Assembly (NCBI RefSeq): GCF_014332515.1
Contig: NZ_VFSD01000017.1
Location: 1 to 64,000, forward strand
Length of the DNA: 64,000 bases
From: Pontibacter beigongshangensis
Lineage (GTDB): Bacteria; Bacteroidota; Bacteroidia; Cytophagales; Hymenobacteraceae
Direction of reading: 5' to 3'
A program made the translations under genes and the position numbers. Numbering within the stretch: position 1 is the stretch's first letter; each line of letters starts with the position of its first letter. The notes below the pieces were generated by a model. That model did no database searches and was not told where the DNA came from. It saw nothing but the letters and a program-made list of their open reading frames with translations. Positions 43,300-53,200 of this stretch are shown piece after piece.

Positions 43300-45620
43300 C
43301 AGAATTTAAAGTTATAAGTAACAGAAGGAATAACCGGGAAAAGCGACACCTGCTTGGCCTTAAAAGCGACAGGCGTCTTATCATCCTCTTCATTTACCTG
43401 GTCGAAATACACAAAATACGGGTTGCGCCGGTTGTAGGCATTGTACACGCTGAAGGTGAGGTCAGACTCGCCGCGCCTCGGCCTCAGCTTCAGCACCATG
43501 CCCAGGTCCAGGCGGTGGTAGGCGGCCAGCCGGAAGCTGTTGCGCTCGGAGTAGATGGGAATAATGGAGGCGGAGCGGCCCTCTACATCCTGCATGGCAA
43601 AGCGGGCCACTGGCAGCGAGTAGGCGTTGCCAGTGCCGTACACAAAGGCGCCTGTCAGGCTGATGCGCTTGTTGAGCCGGTGCAGCAGCACCACGCTTAT
43701 ATCGTGGCGGCGGTCGTAGCGGTTCGGGAACTTGCGGCTGTCGTTTATGCCCTCGAACTGCCGGTAGGTCCAGGAGAGGGTGTAGCCGATCCAGCCGGTG
43801 GTTTTGCCCGTTATCTTCTCCAGGTACAGCTCATTGCCATAGCTTTCGCCCTTGCCAAACAAGAACTCGTTCTCCAGGCTGTCGTTTACAAAAAGGTTGG
43901 CGCCATCGCGGAAGTCGAGCTGGTTGTGCATCCATTTATAATAGACTTCGTTGGTGAGCAGGTATTTGCCTTTTCCTAATAGCTTGCTGGCTCCTACGGC
44001 TACCTGCTGCGATCGCTGCGGCTTCACGTTGGGGGAGGATGGGTACCACACATCTGTAGGCAGCGAGGCGCCGGAGTTGGCCACCAGATGGATATACTGC
44101 ATCATGCTGGCAAAGCTTGCCTTAAGCACCAGGGTCTCGGTGAGGTTGTATTTGGCCGAGGCGCGGGGCTCCAGGCCGAAATAGTTTTTGCCTTTGTTGC
44201 TGAACCCCGAAAACCGGAGGCCATAGTTCAGGGTCAGAAGGGAGTTCACTTCAAAATCGTCAGAAATGTAGGTGCCGAACTCCGTTGCCCTGAAACTGTT
44301 GCCGGCCGATACCGAAAACCTGTCGTCGCCCCCGCCGAAGTTGAGGCGGCCAATCGTAAAGCTGTGGCTGGTAGCCATGGCCCCTACCTTCAGGTGGTGC
44401 CTGTCGTTCAGGGTCAGGTTAAAGTCGGTTTTCAGGGTAAAGTCCTGTATATCGGACCGTAGGCGGAGGGAGAACTCTTCTATCTGGTTGGCTATGGTGT
44501 ACTGGTAATTGCTTGTGGAGACGGAGGTGGTTACAAAGGCCCCGGCGTTAAAGCGGTGGCGCCAGCGCAGCGAAGCCATGGAGTTGCCCCAGTCAAACCC
44601 TACTTTAAAGTTGTTGTCGCTGAAGTTAAAGAAGTCTCTGCCGAAATAGCTGCTGAAGGTCAGTTCGTCTTTGGAGGATAGCTGGTAGTTGAACTTCCCG
44701 TTGAGGTCGTAAAAATAATAGTCGGGGATGGGGCTGTAGTCGGCGCTGCCCTCATTGGCCTTGTTCAGCAGGCGGGTAAAGACATCGGAGTAGGTGCGGC
44801 GACCCGAGAGGATGAAAGAGGCCTTGTCTTTGGCCATAGGACCCTCCAGCGTAAGGCGGGAGGAAATAAGGCCCAGCCCTCCGGTGGCCGTAAATTTTTC
44901 GGGGTTGCCCTTGTTCAGCTCCACATCCACCACCGACGATAGCCTGCCGCCAAACTGCGCCGGGAATCCACCTTTATAAAGCTCTACACTCCGCACAGCA
45001 TCAGGGTTAAACACACTGAAGAAGCCGAACAGGTGGGCGGGGTTGTAGATCACGGCATCATCGAGCAGCACCAGGTTCTGGTCGGGGCCGCCGCCACGCA
45101 CATAAAGCCCCGAAGCACCCTCACCGCCAGACTGCACGCCCGGCTTGAGCTGCAGCGTTTTAATCAGGTCAACTTCTCCGAACAGGGCAGGCAGGAGTTT
45201 GGCTTCTGTGGAGGTAAGCAGCTCAACACTCATCCGGGGGGTGTTAAGTTTCTGGCGCAGGGTATTGGCCTCCACCACCACCTCCTGCAGCACATTGCCG
45301 GCATCCTGTAAACTGAAATTTATGGTTTGGCTGGAGCTATTGACCGTGATTTGCCGGGAAATTGTTTCGTAGCCGATAAAAGTAACCTGTAGCGTATAGT
45401 CGCCGGCCGGCAGCCCGAAGCTGTAAAAACCTTTGCCATCGGTAATGTCGCCGATGCCCAGTTGGGGAACTCCCACGGTTGCTCCAGGCAGTGGCTGCCC
45501 GTCAGAAGCCGTTTGCACCTGACCTTTAATGGTAGCTTTTACAACCTGCGCCCTAGTTACGGGACCCAGGAACAGTAGCATAAGCAGGAATAAAGAAGGC
45601 AGGTAAGAGGGCAGGCGCAT
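43299..45620 (-). CDS. TonB-dependent receptor with carboxypeptidase-like regulatory domain
   Basis: 773-residue outer-membrane transporter. A signal peptide (about 1-24) precedes a CarboxypepD_reg-like beta domain (about 30-115: GQVQTASDGQPLPGATVGV, GFYSFGLPAGDYTLQV), a plug domain (about 125-225: GASGLYVRGGGPDQNLVLLDDAVIYNP) and a 22-strand barrel ending SVTYNFKF. The ligand is unknown. It is not of SusC type in length or partner: it pairs with a DUF4249 lipoprotein rather than SusD. Energy comes from TonB-ExbBD encoded elsewhere. Confidence 0.92.
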   Translation of the reverse strand: MRLPSYLPSLFLLMLLFLGPVTRAQVVKATIKGQVQTASDGQPLPGATVGVPQLGIGDITDGKGFYSFGLPAGDYTLQVTFIGYETISRQITVNSSSQTINFSLQDAGNVLQEVVVEANTLRQKLNTPRMSVELLTSTEAKLLPALFGEVDLIKTLQLKPGVQSGGEGASGLYVRGGGPDQNLVLLDDAVIYNPAHLFGFFSVFNPDAVRSVELYKGGFPAQFGGRLSSVVDVELNKGNPEKFTATGGLGLISSRLTLEGPMAKDKASFILSGRRTYSDVFTRLLNKANEGSADYSPIPDYYFYDLNGKFNYQLSSKDELTFSSYFGRDFFNFSDNNFKVGFDWGNSMASLRWRHRFNAGAFVTTSVSTSNYQYTIANQIEEFSLRLRSDIQDFTLKTDFNLTLNDRHHLKVGAMATSHSFTIGRLNFGGGDDRFSVSAGNSFRATEFGTYISDDFEVNSLLTLNYGLRFSGFSNKGKNYFGLEPRASAKYNLTETLVLKASFASMMQYIHLVANSGASLPTDVWYPSSPNVKPQRSQQVAVGASKLLGKGKYLLTNEVYYKWMHNQLDFRDGANLFVNDSLENEFLFGKGESYGNELYLEKITGKTTGWIGYTLSWTYRQFEGINDSRKFPNRYDRRHDISVVLLHRLNKRISLTGAFVYGTGNAYSLPVARFAMQDVEGRSASIIPIYSERNSFRLAAYHRLDLGMVLKLRPRRGESDLTFSVYNAYNRRNPYFVYFDQVNEEDDKTPVAFKAKQVSLFPVIPSVTYNFKF

Positions 45621-45996
45621 GAAGGGGGGTAGTAAGTTAATAGTTAAAAGTTTCTTGTTTGCTCATTCATTTCCTTTTCCAAAAGCTTTCAGTGCTTCAC
45701 AATCCCAAATTGAATAATTAGCACATCAGCACATTAAACCAATAGCACATTAAACTAAATTATGCGAATCAAAATGGCCCTCCGGAGCAATTAGCTGCTC
45801 CTGTGGCTGCTGCATCTGGCAGAACTTTGTTAGAACAACGACAAGCATGCGGCCTGTTACCTTAGAACTATAATCAGGCCCCGCATCCGACAAGTTGTTT
45901 AAAGGTATAGATTTCTGTCTTAGTAACTGGCCAAGGAACTGATTGTTTATACCGAAGCAACATATTTTAACCTGACGGACAGCCAGGCGCTTGGCC
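45621..45996. other. Intergenic region with 37-base module and element copy 19
   Basis: Contains the module at 45703-45739, a second AGCACATTAAAC unit at 45744-45755, and copy 19. Nothing else is recognised up to the M61 gene end. Confidence 0.6.
45758..45812 (-). repeat. Dispersed intergenic element, copy 19
   Basis: Box ATGCGAAT (one half-site base changed), core GGCCCTCCGGAGC, arm GCTGCTCCTGTGGCTGCTGC. Downstream of the M61 peptidase gene on the same strand. Confidence 0.84.
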
Positions 45997-47850
45997 TTAC
46001 AAATTCAGCCAGGCCCTGAGCAGTTCCAGCTGAGGGCCTGTAGGAGCAGGGGCGGGCTCCAGGCGGTGCATCACAAAACTTTCTGTTGCGGTTACGCGGC
46101 CTTTGAGTTTCTTTTTCTTCAGCTTGCCGGCCTTGTTAGGCCGGGCCACCATAAACTCAATTTTGCTTCCGGGAGCGGCCTGCTGCAACTCAACACCGAT
46201 CACGTCGCGCACTGTTTCGGGAGTTATTTCCTTGCCGTTCATGGAGAGGAGCTGGTCACCGGGCCTGAACCCGATCTTTCGCCCGAATTCATCCATCTCG
46301 CCTGTCTCCGCCACCGTAATGCGACCGGTTTCCTGGTCCAGGCCAGGCACGAAGCCACCATAGGAGTTAACGGTTTGGGTGCCGTCGGGCTCGTAGTGGA
46401 TGCCTACTTTTGCAAATGTCTCCTGTAGTGGCAAGGGCTCCGGACCTTCTACATAACTCCTAAAGAACTCCCTGATCTCCGGATAAGTCAGCTCTGTAAT
46501 CTTATCAAACAAGGCATCGTCCTGAAAAGGCTGGTCTTTGCCGTAGGTCTTGGCCAGGTCCAGCATCAGGTTGCGCAGCCCGTATTGCCCCTCCGACAGC
46601 TCCCGCAGCCGCACATCCAGCGCCAGCCCGATCAGGGCCCCTTTCTGGTATACATTCGGGTACTGCTTTTCGTGTTCCTCCAGTACCCTGGCGCTCATTT
46701 CGGTAAAGGGTAGTGTGTCGTTGTAGGTGCTGGCCATGTAGATGTATTCGCGCACTTTGTCCATGTACTCTTCTAGGGAGATAAGCTTTTCGTAGATCTG
46801 CACATGGGAGGCAAAGTACTCCGTAACACCCTCGTACAGCCACAGGTGCTTCGACATTTTAGGGTCTATGAAGTCGAAGTTGCCGATCTCCTCAGAATGA
46901 ATGGCCAACGGGGTCACGATATGGAAAAACTCATGGGCCGCCACATCGCGCACGGTGGAGGTGAATTGTGCTTCGGGCATTTCGGGCAGGAAATAAACCG
47001 AGGAGTAAGAATGCTCGAGCGCTCCGTACGAACCGGACTTGCCCACTTTCTCCGGCACGTAGATCAGGAAGGCGTATTTGTCTACGGGCAGGGTGCCGCC
47101 CAGGTAGCTGCGCTGTGCCTCCAGTATGTCCTGCACGTTGGCAGCCACGGGCCCGGAAGTTACCTTGCCCGATGGGCTGTACACCGATACCAGGACCTCG
47201 GTATTGCCGAGCCGCAGCACGGTAGTGTCGGGCACGTTGTACATCAGGGGGTTATCGGCCAGATCCACGTAGTTGTCGACCAGGAACCTGTCGGAGGTGG
47301 CGGTGGTCGATACGGCCTGCAGGGGAGTGGAGCCGTAGAAACCCGACGGTTTGGTGATGTTGAGTTCATAGGGCACCTGCTTCATGTTGTCGAAGTAGCC
47401 GATAAAGCCGAAGGTGTTGAGCAGGAAGTTTTTGTTTTCTTCTATGTTGGTGCCGGCCGGTTCAAAAATCACGTCCTCGCGCTTCGGCGTGTCGAAGGTG
47501 TCGTCTATCCAGTAGGTTACTTTGTGCAGGGCGGTGGCATTGCTTATTTTCCAGCGGTTCTGGTCCAGTTGCTCCGTTTTGAGTTCCGTGCCATTCTTGT
47601 CGAACGCTTTGAATTCGGTTAAAAACTTGCCGAAATCGGAGATAGAGTAGGTGCCGGGTACGATCTTGGGCATGTTATACACAATATCCTGCTGGCTGAT
47701 AACCGGGGCGAGCATGCTTACCATTACTCTGTCGTTCTGCACCTTTGTCAGGTCGAGAGTAAAGCGGTATTGCCCGGGTTGTTGAGCCAAGGCAGTCAGT
47801 TGCAGGAACAGGCTCATCCCCAGGAGTATAAACGTTTTGCGAAGCGTCAT
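45997..47850 (-). CDS. M61-family glycyl aminopeptidase-like metallopeptidase with PDZ domain
   Basis: 617-residue exported zinc peptidase. A signal peptide (about 1-22, ending ALAQQ) is followed by an N-terminal beta domain, the gluzincin-type catalytic region with HEFFH at about residue 305 (VAAHEFFHIVTPL) and the downstream Glu in LWLYEGVTEYFASH, and a C-terminal PDZ domain (about 500-590: IGFRPGDQLLSMNGKEI). Members cleave glycine- or alanine-leading peptides in the periplasm. Upstream lies an unusually long gene-free region rich in repeats. Confidence 0.92.
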   Translation of the reverse strand: MTLRKTFILLGMSLFLQLTALAQQPGQYRFTLDLTKVQNDRVMVSMLAPVISQQDIVYNMPKIVPGTYSISDFGKFLTEFKAFDKNGTELKTEQLDQNRWKISNATALHKVTYWIDDTFDTPKREDVIFEPAGTNIEENKNFLLNTFGFIGYFDNMKQVPYELNITKPSGFYGSTPLQAVSTTATSDRFLVDNYVDLADNPLMYNVPDTTVLRLGNTEVLVSVYSPSGKVTSGPVAANVQDILEAQRSYLGGTLPVDKYAFLIYVPEKVGKSGSYGALEHSYSSVYFLPEMPEAQFTSTVRDVAAHEFFHIVTPLAIHSEEIGNFDFIDPKMSKHLWLYEGVTEYFASHVQIYEKLISLEEYMDKVREYIYMASTYNDTLPFTEMSARVLEEHEKQYPNVYQKGALIGLALDVRLRELSEGQYGLRNLMLDLAKTYGKDQPFQDDALFDKITELTYPEIREFFRSYVEGPEPLPLQETFAKVGIHYEPDGTQTVNSYGGFVPGLDQETGRITVAETGEMDEFGRKIGFRPGDQLLSMNGKEITPETVRDVIGVELQQAAPGSKIEFMVARPNKAGKLKKKKLKGRVTATESFVMHRLEPAPAPTGPQLELLRAWLNL

Positions 47851-48089
47851 GTGCAGGTTTTTTGGTTACGGATAATTAGCTAACGAAAAGGCGGCCATTT
47901 TGGGTATGCTGCTGGCAGGCTGCCGCGATTATGCAACTGCTGCGCATGTGCACACTTCGCCAGGTTATAAGGTAGTAATTTCGACTACGTACTTTCATAT
48001 TACAAATCTGTGAAGAAGGGGCTCTCTACAAAGGTTGTCGAACATCCCGAAGCATTTTTGGTAGGCAATCCTGTTGCCTAAGTCCATTT

Positions 48090-48143
48090 CAGCAGCAGCA
48101 AAAGCAGCAGAGCCTCCGGAGGACAAATTTCATTAGAATAATT
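48090..48143 (+). repeat. Dispersed intergenic element, copy 20
   Basis: Arm CAGCAGCAGCAAAAGCAGCAG, core GCCTCCGGAGG, box ATTAGAAT; continued by TTTAATGTGTTAATTTTTCA and further A/T-rich module to about 48195. Confidence 0.87.
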
Positions 48144-48183
48144 TAGTTTAATGTGTTAATTTTTCAATTTGTAAATTTGGAAA

Positions 48184-48440
48184 TAAGAAGATTTGGAAAT
48201 GAGTGACCTTGGCTATCGAAGAAATCCCAGTCTCTGGCGTGACGCGCCGGGGGAAGGGGGGCCTGCACCCCTGACAGGAGCGAACACAGCGCCGATGGCC
48301 AGCGGTGAGGCCTCGCTTATAGAGGGCCCCTTCCCCAGCCGTGAGCGCTCGGGGCCTAATCTATGCAATAAGATAGTTAAGAGGGCTTCGGATAAAGCAG
48401 CAGCTAAGACAGATGGAACCAATATTTACCAGAATAGCCA
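48184..48440 (+). repeat. Long structured repeat, full copy X
   Basis: Shares ordered blocks with 56600-56731: GAAGATTTGGAAATGA, GGCTATC, CCAGCCGTGAGCGCT, GCAGCAGCTAAGAC and CCAAT. It is G/C-rich and contains a perfect 10-bp inverted repeat (GGGGAAGGGG 48250-48259, CCCCTTCCCC 48327-48336) enclosing 67 bases. Small frames on both strands exist but the pairing and repeat nature favour a non-coding element. Confidence 0.6.
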
Positions 48441-48600
48441 CGCCCAAAATATGTAATGCACTCCAATTATTCGCGCCGCTTGAGCAAACTGCACGCCCTT
48501 GTTGTTTTGTAAGATAATTGGCTGCAGCAGGCAATCCAGAAGTTCACTCTTAGGGGACAGTGAACGGAAAGGTAATCTGCAAAGCTCTTTTGTTGTGTTA

Positions 48601-48673
48601 TAAGCAGCAGCAGGCAAGTAATCAATTTATCGCTGTCAGATCAGCTGCGGAGTGGCCTTTTCAGTAGAACAAT
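48601..48673 (+). repeat. Degenerate dispersed element
   Basis: AGCAGCAGCAGG arm at 48603-48614 and, after an insertion, CTGCGGAGTGGCCTTTTCAG with AGAACAATC in the place of the box. Probably a decayed copy; not counted among the 25. Confidence 0.4.
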
Positions 48674-48949
48674 CGCACTGTTCATACCTCAGGCCTAACC
48701 CAACCCGAAAAATAAATTGCCTGTTTCTGAAAACAATCTGCCTGCTCAGCTTTTCACGTATATAAGATATTATGCAAGCCTTACCGCCAGCCGGGTCACC
48801 ACGTCTTAAGAGGAACACGATTATCCTCTCAAGGAGCATGCCTGAAAGTAAAGCGGCAGGCCATAACCCGATGTTAGGCTGCTGCCTTTTTAATAAACCT
48901 ACTGCTGAGGCCTGACTAACCACATAATTTAACCGATGAACCCCTGTTT

Positions 48950-49510
48950 ATGAACTCAATGATAACCTTTATGCTGCTTACCATGGTGGCACTGCTTGGT
49001 TGCCAGTCTCCTGCTGATACCGGGCAGGAAGAGCCGGCACGAGCAAATGTGCGCTACACGGCAGCTACTGGCAACCAGCAAAGACCAGACAACCCCTACT
49101 ACTCCCGCACCGATACCGCCCGGCTCGAACTCGCTGATTCTACCTGGCGCAGAGTGCTGCCGGCCGATGTGTACCAGATAGCCCGCAGAAAAGGGACGGA
49201 GCGTGCTTTTACGGGCCAGTACTGGAACCACACCGGCCTTGGCACCTACTACTGCGGGGCCTGCGGCAACGCCCTTTTCCGCTCCGATGCCAAGTTCGCC
49301 AGCGACTGTGGCTGGCCCAGCTTTTTTGAGGTGCTCCGGAAAAATGGGGTCTCATACCAGGATGACCACTCATACGGTATGGAACGGATAGAAGTGCTCT
49401 GCGGCCGCTGCGATGCACACTTAGGGCACCTGTTTGATGATGGCCCGCCCCCCACCGGCAAACGCTACTGCATGAACTCCATCGTGCTCGATTTTGAACC
49501 GGGCTTATAA
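48950..49510 (+). CDS. msrB: Peptide-methionine (R)-S-oxide reductase, lipoprotein form
   Basis: 186-residue MsrB that reduces the R form of methionine sulfoxide. The N-terminus is a lipoprotein signal (MLLTMVALLGC), so the enzyme probably repairs envelope proteins on the periplasmic side. The catalytic domain (about 60-186) has zinc-type CxxC pairs in YYCGACGNALF and LCGRCDAHLGHLF, FASDCGWPSF, and the resolving-Cys region RYCMNSIVLDF, where the catalytic Cys is expected. The thioredoxin or membrane reductant that recharges it is not encoded next to it. Confidence 0.95.
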   Translation: MNSMITFMLLTMVALLGCQSPADTGQEEPARANVRYTAATGNQQRPDNPYYSRTDTARLELADSTWRRVLPADVYQIARRKGTERAFTGQYWNHTGLGTYYCGACGNALFRSDAKFASDCGWPSFFEVLRKNGVSYQDDHSYGMERIEVLCGRCDAHLGHLFDDGPPPTGKRYCMNSIVLDFEPGL

Positions 49511-50154
49511 CCGCTATTGTGCGAAATAGTTAAGGCTTAGGTAGCTTGCATGGCCGCCTGACAACAAGTTTAAAAATCTTATTTAAAATAACAATCGTTT
49601 GTTATAAATGTCAGATTAACATTATTAAATTATTTTCGTATTATTGCTCAGGTTTTGGGGAATGTATTTTGACTGAGATGGCAGAAAACATCTTTGTTGG
49701 TATGCTTGACTTTCTAATTAAAGCGCGTAGCTTAACAACTCCCTAGAACGAATAGCCTGTCTGTAACTTATGTCATATCAAGTCGATAACGTGCGATTGT
49801 TTAGGTGAGGACCAGGTTTGTGTTTTAGTAGCCTGATTATTTCAAGGCGAAGAAGAATCTAGCTGTAAGAATAGGTGTCAAAGATACATTTTACAGATTA
49901 AAATCGTTTTAATTTATCCCGTATTTAGCTGACGAAATTTCAAAATTAGCTTGCTTAATTTGAAAATACTAGCCTGATGCCGACGGGTTTTGTAAGTCTT
50001 GTAAATGATAAGATTGCCTGTTCTGGGAATAAAAAAACTGGGGCGGAAATGGTAGCTCAAAAGCCCTTTTTGTAAGCCAGACAGAAAACAAATAGACGTT
50101 TAAGACCTACTTTTTCTATTTAACGTACTAGACACAAACTACCACGGATCATAT
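49511..50154. other. A/T-rich region upstream of the glycan-utilisation locus
   Basis: About 640 bases without a credible gene, dispersed element or perfect promoter. A 66-codon frame (49546-49746) has no domain. TACTTTTT at 50108-50115 is a one-mismatch -7 candidate. A region of this size before susC is a likely place for control of the locus. Confidence 0.4.
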
Positions 50155-50268
50155 ATGATAAAAAAACTACTAACGCCCTTTTTCCTTCCACTTAAACAGC
50201 CTTTGCCCATCATGCTCTTTCTACAGTTTATGGTGGCTGAATCCTGCCATTTCCGGTTCGTTTTATAA
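50155..50268 (+). CDS. Possible 37-residue hydrophobic leader peptide upstream of susC
   Basis: A short frame ending 27 bases before susC encodes MIKKLLTPFFLPLKQPLP followed by the hydrophobic IMLFLQFMVAESCHF. It looks like a signal-peptide start: basic N-terminus and a hydrophobic core. It resembles, from memory, the N-termini of many longer Cytophagales SusC proteins that carry an STN domain, so it may be a relic of such a start or a translated leader. Expression is unknown. Confidence 0.35.
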   Translation: MIKKLLTPFFLPLKQPLPIMLFLQFMVAESCHFRFVL

Positions 50269-50295
50269 CTTAATTACCTACATGCCAAAAGCTTT

Positions 50296-53200
50296 ATGAA
50301 CAGAACTTTATCAAATCTCTTAACAGGTGTGGCAAGTACAACTGCAACCATTATGCTGGTTCAGTTCGCTTTGCACAGCACCGCTGCGGCTGCCGACAAC
50401 GACTACCTGCGTTCCCGGCACGCGATCAGCACAGACCTGAGGGTTGCCATAACGGTAACCGGCAAGGTAACAGACGAAAACGGTGCCGGCCTGCCCGGTG
50501 TAACGGTTGTCTTAAAAGGGACAACACAGGGTACTGTGACCGACCTGGACGGAAACTTCTCCCTGAACGTGCCTGACGGACAGGAAAACGGCACGCTGGT
50601 GTTCTCCTATGTAGGCTATACAGCGCAGGAGGTTCCTGTTAACAACCGCTCTTCTATTAATATCCAGATGGCACCGGATTCCAGAACTCTGGGTGAGGTG
50701 GTGGTGATCGGCTACCAGACCATCCGGAAAGAAGACCTGACCGGTGCTGCCTCCGTTATTGCTCCTGAGGAGTCTAACAAAGTAACGGCCGCTACTGTAG
50801 CAGAGTCTATTCAGGGCCTGGCGCCAGGTGTTACCGTGCGTAACTCCGGTCGTCCGGGTGCCGGTGCTGCCATCGATATTCGGGGTGTTGCCAGCTTTTC
50901 TAATACGAGCCCACTCTACGTAATCGACGGTATGATCGCAGATGCTTCTCCTACCATCAATCCAAACGACATTGAGTCCATCCAGATCCTGAAAGATGCC
51001 TCGGCGGCTGCCATTTACGGCTCCAGGGCCGGTAACGGTGTAATTATCATTACCACCAAAAGAGGAGCAGAGGGGCCTGCCAAAATAGGCGTTTCTATTA
51101 AGCAGGGTGTGCAGCAAATACCCAAGCTGTGGGATGTGATGAATGCCGAAGAATTTGCGACCACCCAACGCCAGCAGTTCCTTAATTCCGGCGATACCCC
51201 TCCCGGCAGCGTTTCGCTTACGCCGCCCCCTGCCACAGGCCCTAACAGCGTAAGGCACTGGACTGTTACAGACACCGACTGGCAGGACGAAACAACGCAG
51301 CTCGGAACGCTCTCAGATTATAACGTGACCTTATCTGGCGGTGGCGAGGCAGGTAACTACCTCATCTCCGGTTCTTATTTCACGAACGATGGAGTGGTAA
51401 AAGGAAATACCTTCGACCGGGCCAGTGTACGTATAAACACGCAAGGCAAAAAAGGCCGCTTTACCTTTGGCGAGAACCTGGTGCTGACCCACTCCTGGGA
51501 AGAGCGCCCGCTGCTGGTGAACCCTTTCTACGACATGCCACAACTGCTGCCGGTTATTCCGGTAAGGCATCCGAACTTAATAACGCCCGAAAACCCTGGT
51601 GGCTGGGGCTTAGGCGACCAGACGTTTGCTCCTATTTATGGCTGGAACTACCTGGCCATGAGAGAGCTTTTTGAGTCAACGCATAAGTACTCGAGGGTAG
51701 TAGGAAATGCCTATGCTGATGTGGAAATCCTGGACGGCTTAACGTATCGTTTTAACGCCGGTCTGGATGCAGGCTTCGATTTTCATCAGAACGTGCGCCG
51801 ACAGGGCAACTGGGTGCTGGCGCAGGCGTTTGAGCCTACGCACGTGTATCAGGACAGACAGAATTTTAACACTATTCTGTTAGAGCATACCCTTAATTTC
51901 AATAAAACTTTTGATCGCCATAATATTAATGGCGTGGTTGGGTATACGCAGCAGTACAGCCGCAGAGATAGAGTGGAGGCAAGACGTAATGAGCTGGTGA
52001 ACTTCGGCGGCGAGTACCTGACCACCATCGGGTCTGCCATCGGCGACCAGACATCTGAAGGCGGCGTAATTGAAAATTACCGCATTTTAGGTACACTAGG
52101 CCGCCTAAACTATACATACGACAACAAATACCTGTTAACCCTGACTGGCCGTTACGACCAGGACTCACGGTTTGGTGCCGATAACCGCAGCAAATTCTTC
52201 CCTTCCATAGCACTTGGCTGGAGAATAAGTGATGAGAATTTCTTTAACGCAGACTGGGTGTCCGACCTAAAACTCAGAGCCTCGTACGGACAGTTAGGTA
52301 TTGCGGCAGCGCTGGGGGCCTGGGAATATATTGGCGTAATAAACAATAACCCACGAGCAGTTTTTGGGCCAAATAACGATGTGATTACTGTAGGTGCCTA
52401 TCAGGCAAGCCTGGTGAACCAAGACCTGCGCTGGGAAACCAGAACATCACAAAATATAGGCTTTGATGCTTCCTTGTTTAATAATAAAGTAGTGCTATCT
52501 GCCGAATATTATTATTCTCTGTCAGAAGATGTGCTGGTTGATCTGCCGATTCCTTTCTATACAGGAAACCTGGGGGGCAACCCCTTTGTGAACGCAGCCT
52601 CTATCAGTAACCGGGGGTTCGAGTTCTCTGCCACTTACCGCAGCCAGGAGAATGCCTTTAAATGGGACGCGTCGGCCAACTTCACCACTATTAAGAATAA
52701 AGTAGAAGATGTTGGTAACAGGGGAGAAGGAATAGACTATATCGTGGCCGGAAACACCCGTTCTCAAATAGGCCGGGGTATAGGCGAGTGGTATGTGCTC
52801 CGGACAGACGGCATCTTCCAGAGTGAAGAGGAGGTTAGAAACCATGTAAACTCAGATGGTACCATTATTCAGCCCTTCTCCAAGCCAGGCGACATCCGCT
52901 TTCAGGACCTGAACGATGATGGCCAGATCAACGACGACGACCGGACTTTTAGTGGGTCGCCCTGGCCAACTTTGCAGACAGGTGCTCAGTTTAACGCCGC
53001 ATACAGAGGCTTCACCTTTAACCTGCAACTGGTGGGCGTGTTTGGGCACACGGTCTACAACGACGTAAGAAGAATCCTCGATTCTTATGTAAACACCAAC
53101 TTCCGTCGCGACATCAGCCCCTGGACGCCTGAAAATACCAATACTTCCGACCCAAGACTGGCCCGGAATACAGAGGAAGGTGTCATTTTGAACAACAAAG

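Larger units (their letters stand above)
47851..48949. other. Gene-free region of about 1.1 kb, rich in repeats
   Basis: Between the divergent M61 and msrB genes. It contains element copy 20, its A/T-rich module, the long structured repeat at 48184-48440, a partial AATTATTCG at 48464-48472 and a degenerate element copy at about 48601-48673. Frames on both strands here do not resemble proteins. Confidence 0.6.

Noticed and set aside
48193-48456. Open frames of 87 (plus) and 69 (minus) codons in the repeat-rich region
   Set aside because: They lie on both strands of the long repeat X, have low-complexity Pro/Gly/Arg composition and no domain; the second repeat copy does not keep the frame.
49546-49746. 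66-codon frame upstream of the susC region
   Set aside because: A/T-rich region, no domain, no ribosome site or promoter support.
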